This document shows, one piece after another, positions 23,740 to 33,356 of a stretch of DNA of 33,356 bases. Under the pieces are notes generated by a model, which had not been told where the DNA came from, did not search any database, and saw only the letters and a list, made by a program, of their open reading frames with translations. Every line of letters begins with the position of its first letter. The stretch's first letter is position 1. The translations under genes and the position numbers were made by a program. Source of the DNA: Rhodanobacter thiooxydans LCS2. Its GTDB lineage: Bacteria > Pseudomonadota > Gammaproteobacteria > Xanthomonadales > Rhodanobacteraceae. The stretch lies in the NCBI RefSeq assembly GCF_000264375.1, contig NZ_AJXW01000088.1, positions 1-33,356 on the forward strand, in the 5' to 3' direction.

Positions 23740-23747
23740 TCGACTCC

Positions 23748-23888
23748 ATGTCGCCGTTTTCCGTGCCAGCACGCATGCATCCTGCCCTGCTTCGCAGCGG
23801 GCGCATGGCCATGCACGCCAGCGCCATCATTACCACCACGATTACCACCGGTACCACGGGTCCCGGGCGGAGCGTCGTGCGTAGCTGA
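23748..23888 (+). CDS. thrL: Threonine operon leader peptide
   Basis: A 46-codon frame whose middle reads AIITTTITTGTTG, a cluster of six Thr codons and three Ile codons in eleven positions, the regulatory amino acids of thr attenuation in enteric bacteria (ThrL is also Thr/Ile-rich). It ends 89 bases ahead of the homoserine dehydrogenase start and is followed by a stable hairpin. ATG at 23748 is taken as the start; in-frame ATGs at 23775, 23805 and 23811 are alternatives with no ribosome binding site. If the promoter call is right, transcription would begin at or next to this ATG. Ribosome stalling at Thr/Ile codons would control reading into the thr genes. The composition is seen; the mechanism is inferred. 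Confidence 0.85.
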   Translation: MSPFSVPARMHPALLRSGRMAMHASAIITTTITTGTTGPGRSVVRS

Positions 23889-23902
23889 GTTTTCCCACGC
23901 AA

Positions 23903-23928
23903 CGGCCCGCCCTCGACGAGGCGGGCCG
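23903..23928 (+). terminator. Probable thr attenuator hairpin
   Basis: Nine-pair all-GC stem cggcccgcc/ggcgggccg with a loop that adds a short tcg/cga pairing. It lies 14 bases after the leader stop. Unlike the leu attenuator there is no U-tract behind it (gtccaagcc), so termination may be Rho-assisted, or this hairpin may be one arm of a longer switch. Confidence 0.55.
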
Positions 23929-23977
23929 GTCCAAGCCGACACGCCAGCGAGAACGGGCCTCCACCGGAGAGGCCACC

Positions 23978-25129
23978 GTGATCACCTGTGCACCCGAGCA
24001 AGTCCAGCACTCCCTGCCGCCGCCGCTGTCGCTGGCCCGCACCGGTACGACCCGGCGACGCGTGCTGGCGGTCGGCGTGATCGGCCCCGGCCGCGTCGGC
24101 AGCGCCTTGCTGGAGCAGTTGCGTGCTGCGCAACCGCGGCTGGCTCGCGACGGTGCGCTGGAGCTGAAACTCTGCGGCGTGGTGGCCAGCAAACGCATGT
24201 GGCTGGACTGCGACGACGCCGAGCTCAACGCCCGCCACGGCGGCGCGCAGATCTGGCGGCCGAACGACCTGGACGCGTTCGCCGACCACGTGCGCGGCAG
24301 TGACGGCCGCCACGCGCTGCTGATCGACTGCAGCGCCAGCGACGCGGTGGCCGCGCACTACCCACGCTGGCTGGCGGCAGGGTTGCACGTGGTGACGCCG
24401 AACAAGCTGGCCGGCAGCGGCCCGCTGCTGCGCTGGCAGGCGATCCGCGCAGCCTGCGCCGGCGGCGCGCGCTTCCGCTACGAGGCCACCGTGTGCGCCG
24501 GCCTGCCGGTGGTGCAGACGCTGCGTGACCTGCTCGACACCGGCGACGAACTGTTCGCGGTCGACGGCATGTTCTCCGGCACGCTGGCGTGGCTGTGCAA
24601 CCGCCACGACGGCCGCCAGCCTTTCTCCGCGCTGGTGCGCGAGGCGCACGCGCTGGGCTACACCGAACCCGATCCGCGCGACGACCTGTCCGGGCTCGAC
24701 GTGGCGCGCAAACTGGTGATCCTCGCGCGCGAAGCGGGCTGGCCGCTATCGCTGGAAGAGGTCGACCTGGAAAGCCTGGTGCCGAACGCTCTGGCCGCGT
24801 TGCCGGTGGGCGACTTCATGCAGCGGCTCGACGCCCTCGATGCGCCGATGGCGGCGAAACTGGCCGAGGCACGCGCCGAAGGCGGCGTGCTGCGCCATGT
24901 GGCGCAGCTCGACCGGCGCGGTCGCGCCAGCGTGCGGCTGCAGGTGCTGCCCGCCTCCCACGCGTTCGCGCACACCCGGCTCACCGACAACATCGTGCAG
25001 TTCAGCACCCGCCGCTACTGCGATAATCCGCTGATCGTGCAAGGCCCCGGCGCCGGCCCGGAGGTGACCGCCGCCGGCGTGTTCACCGACCTGCTGCGCA
25101 TCGCCGAGTCGCTGGAGGCACGCGCATGA
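23978..25129 (+). CDS. Homoserine dehydrogenase (monofunctional, ThrA C-terminal type)
   Basis: A 383-residue enzyme reducing aspartate semialdehyde to homoserine. [16 protein letters not shown] (33-48) is the NAD(P) site; [29 protein letters not shown] and the end [19 protein letters not shown] closely follow the C-terminal half of bifunctional ThrA/MetL. There is no aspartokinase domain and no ACT domain; the N-terminal 30 residues are a Pro/Arg-rich tail. The start is GTG with GGAGAGG six bases ahead. Its last bases overlap thrB (ATGA). It lies behind a Thr/Ile leader peptide, so it is probably controlled by attenuation instead of allosteric threonine binding in an ACT domain. Aspartokinase must be encoded elsewhere. 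Confidence 0.93.
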   Translation: MITCAPEQVQHSLPPPLSLARTGTTRRRVLAVGVIGPGRVGSALLEQLRAAQPRLARDGALELKLCGVVASKRMWLDCDDAELNARHGGAQIWRPNDLDAFADHVRGSDGRHALLIDCSASDAVAAHYPRWLAAGLHVVTPNKLAGSGPLLRWQAIRAACAGGARFRYEATVCAGLPVVQTLRDLLDTGDELFAVDGMFSGTLAWLCNRHDGRQPFSALVREAHALGYTEPDPRDDLSGLDVARKLVILAREAGWPLSLEEVDLESLVPNALAALPVGDFMQRLDALDAPMAAKLAEARAEGGVLRHVAQLDRRGRASVRLQVLPASHAFAHTRLTDNIVQFSTRRYCDNPLIVQGPGAGPEVTAAGVFTDLLRIAESLEARA

Positions 25130-26124
25130 ACTCCTCCCTGCTGGAACCCGTCATGGCTGCACCGCGCACTGCCAAACATCCACAAGTCGCCTGCGCCTTC
25201 GCGCCCGCCAGCGTCGGCAATGTCGGCGTCGGCTTCGACCTGCTCGGCCACAGCGTGGCCGGGGCCGGCGACCGCGCCGAGGTACGCCGCATCGACGAGC
25301 CGGTGGTGCGCATCACGTCGATCTGCGGCTGCGTCACCGGGCTGCCCACCGACCCGCGCGCGAACACCGCCGGCACCGCACTGCTCTCGCTGCGCAAGGC
25401 GCTGGGCCTGCGGCACGGTTTCGAGCTGGTGCTGCACAAGGGCATCGCGCTCGGCTCAGGCATGGGCGGCTCGGCCGCCTCCTGCGTGGCCGCGCTGATC
25501 GCGGCCAACGCATTGCTGCCCAAGCCGCTGCCGCGTGAAGCGCTGTACGGCTTCGCGCTGGACGGCGAGGCGGTGGCCAGCGGCAGCCGCCACGGCGACA
25601 ACCTCGGCTCGATGCTGCTGGGCGGCCTGGTGCTGGCCACCCACGACCGCCTGCTGCGCATCGACGTGCCGGCCGCGTGGCACTGCGCGCTGGTGCATCC
25701 GCACGTGGTGCTGGAGACGCGCCGGGCGCGCGCGGCGCTGGCCGGCCATTACGCGCTGGGCGAGTTCGTGGCGCAGAGTTCGAACCTTGCCCTGGTGCTG
25801 GCCGGCTGCTGGCGCGGCGACGCCGCGCTGGTGCGCGAAGGCCTGAAGGACGTGCTGGTGGAACCGCGCCGCGCGTCGCTGATCCCGCACTTCGCGCGGG
25901 TGAAGCAGGCCGCGCTCGACCACCGCGCGCTGGGCGCCAGCATCTCCGGCGCCGGCCCCAGCGTGTTCGGCTGGTACGACCACCGTGCCGACGCCGAGGC
26001 GGCCAGCGTAGCGATGCAGGCCGCGTTTGCCGAGGGCGGGCTGGACAGCGACGCGTGGGTGTCGCCGGTCAACGGGCCGGCTGCCGCGTTGATCGACTCC
26101 CTCGACGTGGAGCCGCAGCCATGA
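25126..26124 (+). CDS. thrB: Homoserine kinase
   Basis: A 332-residue GHMP-family kinase that phosphorylates homoserine. The N-terminal substrate region reads [20 protein letters not shown], the ATP loop is [10 protein letters not shown] (near residue 110), and the C-terminal GHMP motif is [12 protein letters not shown]. It is about twenty residues longer than E. coli ThrB. The ATG overlaps the homoserine dehydrogenase stop by four bases, so they are translationally coupled. A perfect 21-bp inverted repeat separates it from thrC, which may set different levels for the two genes. Family assignment is firm. Confidence 0.95.
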   Translation: MNSSLLEPVMAAPRTAKHPQVACAFAPASVGNVGVGFDLLGHSVAGAGDRAEVRRIDEPVVRITSICGCVTGLPTDPRANTAGTALLSLRKALGLRHGFELVLHKGIALGSGMGGSAASCVAALIAANALLPKPLPREALYGFALDGEAVASGSRHGDNLGSMLLGGLVLATHDRLLRIDVPAAWHCALVHPHVVLETRRARAALAGHYALGEFVAQSSNLALVLAGCWRGDAALVREGLKDVLVEPRRASLIPHFARVKQAALDHRALGASISGAGPSVFGWYDHRADAEAASVAMQAAFAEGGLDSDAWVSPVNGPAAALIDSLDVEPQP

Positions 26125-26129
26125 CCAGC

Positions 26130-26200
26130 GTAGGGCGGGCACTGCCCGCCAGCTTCTGCTCTCAGGTCATGACGGGAGCGGCGGGCAGTGCCCGCCCTAC
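26130..26200. repeat. Paired REP-like element with perfect 21-bp inverted arms
   Basis: gtagggcgggcactgcccgc(c) at 26130-26150 and its exact complement at 26180-26200, separated by 29 bases. Each arm is also a small hairpin (ggcgggc/gcccgcc around act), so the RNA can fold as one long stem or two short ones. It begins six bases after the thrB stop and ends 28 before the thrC start. It resembles BIME/REP pairs. Confidence 0.85.
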
Positions 26201-26227
26201 GCCTGCATCGTCATGTGGAGTCGCGGC

Positions 26228-27565
26228 ATGAACCCGGCGCCGCTGCGTTACCACAGCACCCGCGGCACCGCCCCGGCCGTACCGATCGGCGAGGCTATCG
26301 CTGCCGGACTGGCGCCGGACGGCGGCCTGTACGTGCCCGCATCCCTGCCGCGACTCGACCCGGCCGCGTTCGATCCGCACGGCACGTTGGCCGACACCGC
26401 CGCCACCTTGCTGACACCGTTCTTCACCGGCGATGCGCTGGCCGACCAACTGCCCGCGATCTGCGTCGAGGCGCTCACCTTCGATACGCCGCTGCGCGCA
26501 CTGCCGGCGCATCCGCACACGACGATGCTGGAGCTTTTCCACGGCCCCACCTCGGCCTTCAAGGATGTCGGCGCACGCTTCCTCGCCGCCTGCCTGCGCC
26601 GGCTGCCGCGCCGCGATGCGCGGCCGCTGACGATCCTGGTCGCCACCTCGGGCGACACTGGCGCGGCGGTGGCTGCCGCGTTCCATCGCCAGCCGCATGT
26701 GCGCGTGGTGATCCTGTATCCGGATGGCCTGGTCTCGCCGCGCCAGGCGCACCAGCTCGGCTGCTTCGGCGACAACGTGACCGCGCTGCGCGTGGCCGGC
26801 CGCTTCGACGACTGCCAGCGCATGGTCAAGGCCGCGCTCAACGACGCGGAACTGCAGGCGGATGTGCCGCTGTCTTCGGCCAACAGCATCAGCCTCGGCC
26901 GCCTGCTGCCGCAGATGAGCTACTACGCGCACGCCGCGCTGGGCTGGGGGCGCGACCACGGCACGCCGCTGAACTTCATCGTGCCCACCGGCAACCTCGG
27001 CAACGCGCTGGCATGCCTGTGGGTCCGTGAAATGGGTTTGCCGGTCGGCGAAGTACGGCTGGCCTGCAACGCGAACGCCACCCTGCCCGAGTTCTTCGCC
27101 GGCGCCGACTACCGCCCGCGCGAAGCGGTCGCCACCCTCGCCAACGCGATGGACGTCGGTGCGCCGAGCAACTTCAAGCGGCTGCGCTGGACCTTCCCGA
27201 ATGAATCCGCGTTGCGCCGACTGCTGCAAGCCCACAGCGTGGACGACGCCACCATCCGCCGCACCATCGCCACCCATGCGCGCGAACACGGCGAAGTGTT
27301 CTGCCCGCACGCCGCCACCGCGATGCACCTGCTCGACCGCCTGCGCGCGGAGGGCGACGAGGCGCCGTGGGCGGTGGTCGCCACCGCCCACCCGGCCAAG
27401 TTCGATAGCGTGGTGGAGCCGCTGCTCGGCCATCCGCTCGACGTGCCGCCGGCGCTGGCGGCGATGCTGACGCGGCCAGCCCGCGCCGAACCCCTGCCGG
27501 CAAACGACAAGGCGCTCGAAACCTGGCTATCGAGCCATCGGCGGGACGCGAGCAGATCGAACTGA
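26228..27565 (+). CDS. thrC: Threonine synthase
   Basis: A 445-residue PLP enzyme that converts O-phosphohomoserine to threonine. The N-terminal region (RYHSTRGTAPAVPIGEAIAAGLAPDGGLYVP, given here in part) and the PLP lysine motif GPTSAFKDVG (K112) are typical, followed by ATSGDTGAAVAAAF (phosphate-binding) and PTGNLGNALA. Length fits the longer bacterial and fungal class. ATG at 26228 was chosen because GGAGT lies seven bases ahead; an ATG fifteen bases upstream has no such site. It closes the thr operon and faces a minus-strand small gene 35 bases beyond its stop. No intrinsic terminator is visible between them. Confidence 0.95.
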   Translation: MNPAPLRYHSTRGTAPAVPIGEAIAAGLAPDGGLYVPASLPRLDPAAFDPHGTLADTAATLLTPFFTGDALADQLPAICVEALTFDTPLRALPAHPHTTMLELFHGPTSAFKDVGARFLAACLRRLPRRDARPLTILVATSGDTGAAVAAAFHRQPHVRVVILYPDGLVSPRQAHQLGCFGDNVTALRVAGRFDDCQRMVKAALNDAELQADVPLSSANSISLGRLLPQMSYYAHAALGWGRDHGTPLNFIVPTGNLGNALACLWVREMGLPVGEVRLACNANATLPEFFAGADYRPREAVATLANAMDVGAPSNFKRLRWTFPNESALRRLLQAHSVDDATIRRTIATHAREHGEVFCPHAATAMHLLDRLRAEGDEAPWAVVATAHPAKFDSVVEPLLGHPLDVPPALAAMLTRPARAEPLPANDKALETWLSSHRRDASRSN

Positions 27566-27600
27566 TCCGGAACACACCCCGCCCGCATGGAACCGAAGCG

Positions 27601-27798
27601 CTATTCCGCTTTGTCCAGGAACACCTGCTTCTGCGCCCGCATCAGCTTTTCCAATACGGTCCGATCGACGTTCGTGACCTGCGCGACCTCGCCGAACGTC
27701 AGTCGGCTGAGCCTTGTCTGCGTGATCTGGGCCATCAGCAGGCTGGTGATCTCTGCCTGTGTCAAATGCAGGTGCAAGGTGATGAGCGACTCGTCCAC
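27601..27798 (-). CDS. Small protein, possible helix-turn-helix (65 aa)
   Basis: I do not recognise this protein. It starts with GTG, supported by AAGGAG six bases ahead, one of the best ribosome binding sites in the window, and by a strong promoter about 100 bases upstream. The text (TFGEVAQVTNVDRTVLEKLM) could form a helix-turn-helix or recognition helix; there is no membrane segment or signal peptide, and no cysteine. It is divergent from the HTH regulator gene at 27980, with 181 bases between. The arrangement recalls a phage-type repressor/Cro pair or a small regulatory module, but neither is established. Confidence 0.65.
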   Translation of the reverse strand: MDESLITLHLHLTQAEITSLLMAQITQTRLSRLTFGEVAQVTNVDRTVLEKLMRAQKQVFLDKAE

Positions 27799-27897
27799 GA
27801 TCGGCTCCTTTCCATAACCACGTCCAGCCGTCCGGCTGCCATGTCGGCAGCGACCGCTGCCCCATGCGGGAACCCGGCAAACTGTGTCGTGCCGCTC

Positions 27898-27927
27898 ATA
27901 TTAGCCATTCGTAATTGCCACTGTCAA
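27898..27927 (-). promoter_or_regulatory. Strong sigma-70-type promoter for the 65-aa gene
   Basis: On the minus strand TTGACA (27922-27927), an 18-base spacer and TAATAT (27898-27903). It is the closest match to the consensus in this GC-rich window and lies in an AT-rich patch. The expected start leaves a leader of about 90 bases before the GTG. The HTH protein of the divergent gene could bind here. Confidence 0.7.
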
Positions 27928-27979
27928 CCATTTCAACTTGGATTTATGACGTACTGCGGGTGCAAAACTCGGCAGGCAC

Positions 27980-28363
27980 ATGAGCCTCAAAGCACCCGCT
28001 TCCAGCCATTTTGGGCAACGCCTTCACCAGGCGCTCGACCGCACGATGATTCCTCCCGGTCGACAGCGCACGACGGCGCTGGCCAACTACTACGCCATCG
28101 CCCGCGAGACGGCACGGTTGTGGCTGGCCGGCCGTGCCATGCCCGAACTCGGCCGGCTGATCGAGATCGCCGACGACTGCCGGGTCAGCCTGAACTGGCT
28201 CGCGACGGGGCGCGGCCCGATGGTGGTGCCGCCGTCCCTCGGCGAGGAGGCGAAGAGCTACGAAGTGCTGAGCCCGGACGAGCAGAAGGTACTCAGGGCC
28301 GTCCGCAAGCTCTCGGCCAGGCGTCGCCAGGGCTTGCTGACCCTGCTCGATGCGCGCGACTGA
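27980..28363 (+). CDS. Xre/CI-like helix-turn-helix regulator
   Basis: A 127-residue protein. Residues about 28-70 hold a lambda-type HTH: RTTALANYYAIARETARLWL for the two helices, then GRAMPELGRLIEIADDCRVSLNWLATGRGPM, the common tail of phage CI-like and Xre repressors (VSLNWLATGRGP). The C-terminal half is charged and helical, with no S24 peptidase domain, so it is shorter than cleavable CI repressors (about 200). No strong ribosome binding site. It is divergent from the 65-aa gene and probably regulates that promoter and itself. It sits between the thr and leu operons and may be a prophage remnant or a domesticated regulator. Target inferred only from position. Confidence 0.8.
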   Translation: MSLKAPASSHFGQRLHQALDRTMIPPGRQRTTALANYYAIARETARLWLAGRAMPELGRLIEIADDCRVSLNWLATGRGPMVVPPSLGEEAKSYEVLSPDEQKVLRAVRKLSARRRQGLLTLLDARD

Positions 28364-28448
28364 GGCGCCGGCGGCAACGTGCCTTCGTGCATGTCGATTC
28401 GGCCCATGAAACCGCGCAAACCCGTGAGCCGACGAACGGCACGAATGC

Positions 28449-28468
28449 TTGGACGGCTAGCCGTCCAA
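28449..28468. promoter_or_regulatory. 20-bp perfect palindrome between the HTH gene and the leu promoter
   Basis: TTGGACGG-CTAG-CCGTCCAA is a complete palindrome, 45 bases ahead of the leu -35 box and 85 after the HTH stop. A related agccgtccggct string lies near 27830. It may be an operator for the HTH protein or for a leu regulator, or the hairpin end of the HTH mRNA (no U-tract follows). Confidence 0.45.
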
Positions 28469-28512
28469 ACCGCATCCGGCACGCCTGGAAGTTCTCCTCA
28501 TATAAAAAACAG

Positions 28513-28541
28513 TTGACAGCCCTGCACGACCTGCTTTAGGG
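28513..28541 (+). promoter_or_regulatory. Promoter of the leu/ilv operon
   Basis: TTGACA (28513-28518), a 17-base spacer, TTAGGG (28536-28541). An A/T-rich run (atataaaaaacag) directly upstream resembles an UP element. Eight bases then lead to the leader ATG, matching the thr promoter exactly in spacing. Confidence 0.65.
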
Positions 28542-28549
28542 TCGGTCAC

Positions 28550-28687
28550 ATGTCGCAGCGCAACAGCCACCGCCGCATCGCCGAAGGAAACCGCCTCATG
28601 ACGGTTGCCGGCCTGCTGCAGGCTCGCGGCACGCTCCTTATTACCCTCGTACTCGTACTCCTTATTACCAACGGAGGTGCGGGCTGA
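28550..28687 (+). CDS. Branched-chain leader peptide (leu/ilv attenuator)
   Basis: A 45-codon frame whose second half reads TLLITLVLVLLITNGGAG: many Leu, Val, Ile and Thr codons in a row, as expected of an attenuation peptide that senses charged branched-chain tRNAs. A canonical intrinsic terminator follows 45 bases after its stop, and leuA starts beyond that. The ATG is eight bases after the probable -10 box, so its mRNA may start at the start codon; TAGGG could alternatively be its ribosome binding site. It resembles enteric ilv leaders (mixed Ile/Val/Leu) more than LeuL (Leu only), so the operon may respond to several amino acids. Confidence 0.88.
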   Translation: MSQRNSHRRIAEGNRLMTVAGLLQARGTLLITLVLVLLITNGGAG

Positions 28688-28731
28688 GGGCATGTGTCCA
28701 GGTAGCTAGAAAAACCTGAAAACACCCAAAG

Positions 28732-28766
28732 AACCCCGCACCCGGTAACGGATGCGGGGTTTTTTT
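28732..28766 (+). terminator. leu operon attenuator (intrinsic terminator)
   Basis: Stem aaccccgca/tgcggggtt (nine pairs) around a twelve-base loop, followed by a run of seven T (28760-28766). It lies 30 bases ahead of leuA and 45 after the leader peptide stop. Placement and U-tract make it a textbook attenuator. Confidence 0.92.
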
Positions 28767-28795
28767 GTGCCTTCGGCGCCGCCCACAGCGGAGCC

Positions 28796-30399
<1,604 letters not shown>

Positions 30400-30403
<4 letters not shown>

Positions 30404-31341
30404 GCACGCCATTCGTCTGGCACAACGGCCGCATCAAGCCGTGGGCCGAGGCCAACGTCCACGTCAGCACGCACGCGCTGCACTACGGCTCCTCCGTGTT
30501 CGAGGGCGAGCGCGTGTACGCCACGCCGCGCGGTCCGGCCTACTTCCGCCTGGCCGACCATACCCGTCGCCTGTTCGAGTCGGCCCGCGTCTACGAGATC
30601 GACGTCGGCTACAGCGAGGACGAGATCAACGCCGCCTGCCTGGAGCTCATCCGCGCCAACGCGATGCCGTCGGCCTACGTGCGGCCGATCGTGTTCCGCG
30701 GCGCCGGTGGCCTGGGCGTGCTGGCGAAGGACGGCGCGCCGGTCGAGGTGGCGCTGATGGCGATGGCCTGGGGCGCGTACCTGGGCGAGGCGGCCGAACG
30801 CGGCGCCGACGTGTGCGTGTCGTCGTGGCACCGCCCCGCGCCGAACACCATCCCGAGCTGGGCCAAGGCCGGCGGCAACTACCTCTCGAGCCAGCTGATC
30901 GGGCTGGAGGCGCGCCGCAACGGCTACGACGAAGGCATCGCGCTCGGCCACGGCGGCCTGCTCAGCGAAGGCGCCGGCGAGAACATCTTCCTGGTCAAGC
31001 GCGGCAAGCTGCTCACGCCGCCGTCCAGCGCCGGCATCCTGGCCGGAATCACCCGCGACAGCGTGCTCGCCCTGGCCAACGACCTCGGCATCGCGGTGGA
31101 AGAACGCGAGCTGCCGCGCGAGGCGCTGTACTCGGCCGACGAAGTGTTCATGACCGGCACCGCCGCCGAAATCACCCCGGTGCGCTCGGTCGACCGCAAG
31201 GCGATCGGCAAGGGCGCGCCCGGTCCGGTCACGCAACAGCTGCGACAAGCGTTCTTCGGCCTGTTCGACGGACGTACCGAGGATCGCCGGAGTTGGCTCA
31301 CGCCGGTGCACAGCGATGCCGCGGCGCAGGAGGCTGCGTAA
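30400..31341 (+). CDS. ilvE: Branched-chain amino acid aminotransferase
   Basis: A 313-residue fold-type IV PLP aminotransferase that interconverts Leu, Ile and Val with their keto acids. Recognisable text: [41 protein letters not shown] with the PLP lysine K156, [10 protein letters not shown] and [12 protein letters not shown]. Length matches E. coli IlvE (309). It is inserted between leuA and leuC, overlapping the former by four bases and the latter by one (TAATG), so it is part of the same coupled operon. It would perform the final leucine step, so the operon carries both ends of the pathway. Confidence 0.95.
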
Positions 31342-32753
31342 TGGCCAAGACCCTGTTCGAAAAAATCTGGGACGCGCACGTCGTCGTCGCTGAGACCGCC
31401 GACACGCCGGCGATCCTCTACGTCGACCTGCACCTGGTGCACGAAGTGACCTCGCCGCAGGCGTTCAGCGAGCTGCGCGAGCGCGGGCTGAAGCTGCGCC
31501 GGCCGGATCGCATGCTGGCCACGCTGGACCATTCCACGCCGACCCTGCCGGCGAACGCCGACGGCAGCCGTCCGTACGCGAACGCCGAGGCGCAGGCGCA
31601 GGTCGCGCAGCTGGAAAGCAACTGCCGCGAGTTCGGCGTCGAGCTGCACGGCTGGGACAGTGCCGAGCGCGGCATCGTGCACGTGATCGGCCCCGAGCTG
31701 GGCGCGACGCAACCGGGCATGACCATCGTCTGCGGCGACAGCCACACCTCCACCCACGGCGCGTTCGGCGCGCTGGCGTTCGGCATCGGCACCACCGAGG
31801 TCGGCCACGTGATGGCCACGCAGTGCCTGCTGCAGCGCCGGCCGAAGACCATGGCAATCCATGTGGACGGCCAATTGCCCGCCGGCGTGGGCGCGAAGGA
31901 TCTCATCCTGCACATCATCGGCAGCATCGGCATCGATGGCGGCACCGGCCACGTGCTGGAGTACCGCGGCGCGGCGATCGAGGCGCTGTCGATGGACGAG
32001 CGCATGACCGTCTGCAACATGTCGATCGAGGCCGGCGCGCGTGCCGGGCTGATCGCGCCGGACGAGACCACCTTCGAATGGCTGCAGGGTCGCCCGCGCG
32101 TGCCGCAGGGCGCCGCGTGGGACGCGGCGGTGGCGCAGTGGCGCACGCTGAAGAGCGACGACGGCGCGCGCTACGACCGTGAGGTGCGCATCGACGCTGC
32201 CGCGGTGAAACCCACCGTCACCTACGGCACCCATCCCGGCATGGCGATCGCCATGGACGCGCCGGTGCCGGCGGCGACGAATGCGCAGGAGCGCCGCGCG
32301 CTCGACTACATGCAGAGCAAGCCCGGCCAGCCGATGCAGGGCACCCCGGTGGACGTGGTGTTCGTCGGCAGCTGCACCAACTCGCGCCTGTCCGACCTGC
32401 GCGAAGCGGCCCGCGTGCTGCACGGTCGGCACGTCGCCAGTGGCGTGCGCATGCTGGTGGTGCCCGGCTCCGAAGCGGTGCGCCGCGACGCCGAGCGCGA
32501 AGGCCTGCACCACGTGTTCACCGCCGCCGGCGCCGAGTGGCGCGTGCCCGGCTGCTCGATGTGCATCGCGATGAACGGCGACCTGGCGCAGCCGGGGCAG
32601 CTGGTCGTGTCCACTTCCAACCGCAACTTCGAGGGCCGCCAGGGCAAGGGCGCGCGCACCGTACTGGCCAGCCCGGCCACCGCCGCCGCGAGCGCCATCG
32701 CCGGGCGGATCGCCGATCCGCGCGAGTACGCGACGCAGGAGCAAGCCGCATGA
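31341..32753 (+). CDS. leuC: 3-isopropylmalate dehydratase large subunit
   Basis: A 470-residue aconitase-family protein that with LeuD isomerises 2- to 3-isopropylmalate. It shows [20 protein letters not shown], the 4Fe-4S ligand motifs VGSCTNSR and [10 protein letters not shown], and the end region [14 protein letters not shown]. The ATG follows GGAGG by eight bases and shares its A with the ilvE stop codon; frames extending further upstream are shadows of ilvE. Its stop overlaps the leuD start by four bases. Length equals the family norm (about 466-475). Confidence 0.96.
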   Translation: MAKTLFEKIWDAHVVVAETADTPAILYVDLHLVHEVTSPQAFSELRERGLKLRRPDRMLATLDHSTPTLPANADGSRPYANAEAQAQVAQLESNCREFGVELHGWDSAERGIVHVIGPELGATQPGMTIVCGDSHTSTHGAFGALAFGIGTTEVGHVMATQCLLQRRPKTMAIHVDGQLPAGVGAKDLILHIIGSIGIDGGTGHVLEYRGAAIEALSMDERMTVCNMSIEAGARAGLIAPDETTFEWLQGRPRVPQGAAWDAAVAQWRTLKSDDGARYDREVRIDAAAVKPTVTYGTHPGMAIAMDAPVPAATNAQERRALDYMQSKPGQPMQGTPVDVVFVGSCTNSRLSDLREAARVLHGRHVASGVRMLVVPGSEAVRRDAEREGLHHVFTAAGAEWRVPGCSMCIAMNGDLAQPGQLVVSTSNRNFEGRQGKGARTVLASPATAAASAIAGRIADPREYATQEQAA

Positions 32754-33356
32754 AACCCGTCACCCGCCTCCACTCCCGCACCGCCGTACTGGCCGACGAG
32801 AACATCGACACCGACCGCATCATTCCCGCGCGCTTCCTCACCACCACCACGCGCGAAGGATTGGGCAAGTTGTGCTTCCACGACTGGCGCTACCAGGCCG
32901 ACGGCAGCGACAGCCCGGCCTTCCCGCTGAACCAGCCGGAAGCGCGTGGCTGCTCGATCCTCGTCGCCGGTCGCAACTTCGGCTGCGGCTCCTCGCGCGA
33001 GCACGCGCCGTGGGCACTGTTGGACTACGGCATCCACGCCGTGCTGTGCAGCGAGATTGCGGACATCTTCCGCGGCAACGCGCTGAAGAACGGCCTGCTG
33101 GCGATCGTCATCGACGAACTGGAACACCGCTGGCTGCTCAAACACCCGGGTATCGAGCTGGCGATCGACGTGCGCGAACAGTACATCGCTCTGTCTGACG
33201 GCGGCCGCATCCCGTTCGTGCTGGAGCCGTTCGCGCGGCACTGCCTGCTCAACGGCGTCGACCAGCTCGGTTACCTGCTGCAGCACGGTGACAAAATTGA
33301 TGCGTTCGTCCGTGAACGCGAACGTCAGGAAGCGGCCATCCATGGCCGCACTCTTC
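32750..33356 (+). CDS. leuD: 3-isopropylmalate dehydratase small subunit (3' end cut by window)
   Basis: The frame is open to the window edge, with 202 codons visible; LeuD is usually 200-216 residues, so only a few may be missing. It starts [20 protein letters not shown], followed by [10 protein letters not shown] and the substrate-loop region [16 protein letters not shown], all characteristic of the swivel domain. Start overlaps the leuC stop (ATGA). leuB probably lies beyond the window, as in related operons, but this cannot be seen. Confidence 0.95.
   Translation, partial: MKPVTRLHSRTAVLADENIDTDRIIPARFLTTTTREGLGKLCFHDWRYQADGSDSPAFPLNQPEARGCSILVAGRNFGCGSSREHAPWALLDYGIHAVLCSEIADIFRGNALKNGLLAIVIDELEHRWLLKHPGIELAIDVREQYIALSDGGRIPFVLEPFARHCLLNGVDQLGYLLQHGDKIDAFVRERERQEAAIHGRTL

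Overview
The window is GC-rich, densely coded DNA from a gammaproteobacterium, most likely of the order Lysobacterales/Xanthomonadales and plausibly Rhodanobacteraceae. This is inferred from the base composition, a TonB receptor next to surface phosphatases, the leuA-ilvE-leuC-leuD order behind a branched-chain leader peptide, and several REP-like repeats. No rRNA, tRNA, CRISPR array, complete insertion sequence or replication origin was seen.

Bases 1-13354 are devoted to lipid and organic-phosphate use. On the minus strand lie an alkylglycerol-monooxygenase-like membrane hydroxylase and a YhhN/TMEM86-type lysoplasmalogenase, overlapping by 4 bases. Next come a TonB-dependent receptor, a nucleotide pyrophosphatase/phosphodiesterase, a glycerophosphodiester phosphodiesterase, a PhoA-type alkaline phosphatase lipoprotein, a small unknown protein and an LTA-synthase-type membrane sulfatase-fold enzyme. 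A divergent plus-strand gene encodes a CpdB-type cyclic nucleotide phosphodiesterase/nucleotidase lipoprotein. Together they could open ether lipids, diesters and monoesters outside the cytoplasm and release phosphate.

Bases 13430-16740 hold a minus-strand redox operon: an NAD(P)H/FAD/[2Fe-2S] reductase with a membrane anchor, a small multi-helix histidine-rich (b-heme-like) membrane protein and a membrane-anchored decaheme cytochrome c. It is bracketed by two inverted copies of a 100-bp dispersed repeat. Bases 16798-21288 hold the most unusual unit, a compact minus-strand operon: xylose-isomerase-like TIM barrel, LuxS-like S-ribosylhomocysteine lyase, sedoheptulose-7-phosphate-cyclase-like enzyme, UbiG-type methyltransferase and UbiA-family prenyltransferase. 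It recalls the ebo clusters (UbiA + cyclase + TIM barrel) but adds LuxS and UbiG. Upstream of it are two cytochrome c genes (diheme and triheme).

Bases 23711-33356 hold amino-acid biosynthesis on the plus strand: a threonine leader peptide, a monofunctional homoserine dehydrogenase of the ThrA C-terminal type, thrB and thrC. A divergent pair of small genes (one an HTH regulator) follows, then a Leu/Val/Ile leader peptide with a canonical attenuator, leuA, ilvE, leuC and leuD (cut by the window end). The two leader genes share the same promoter-to-ATG spacing and may be leaderless transcripts.
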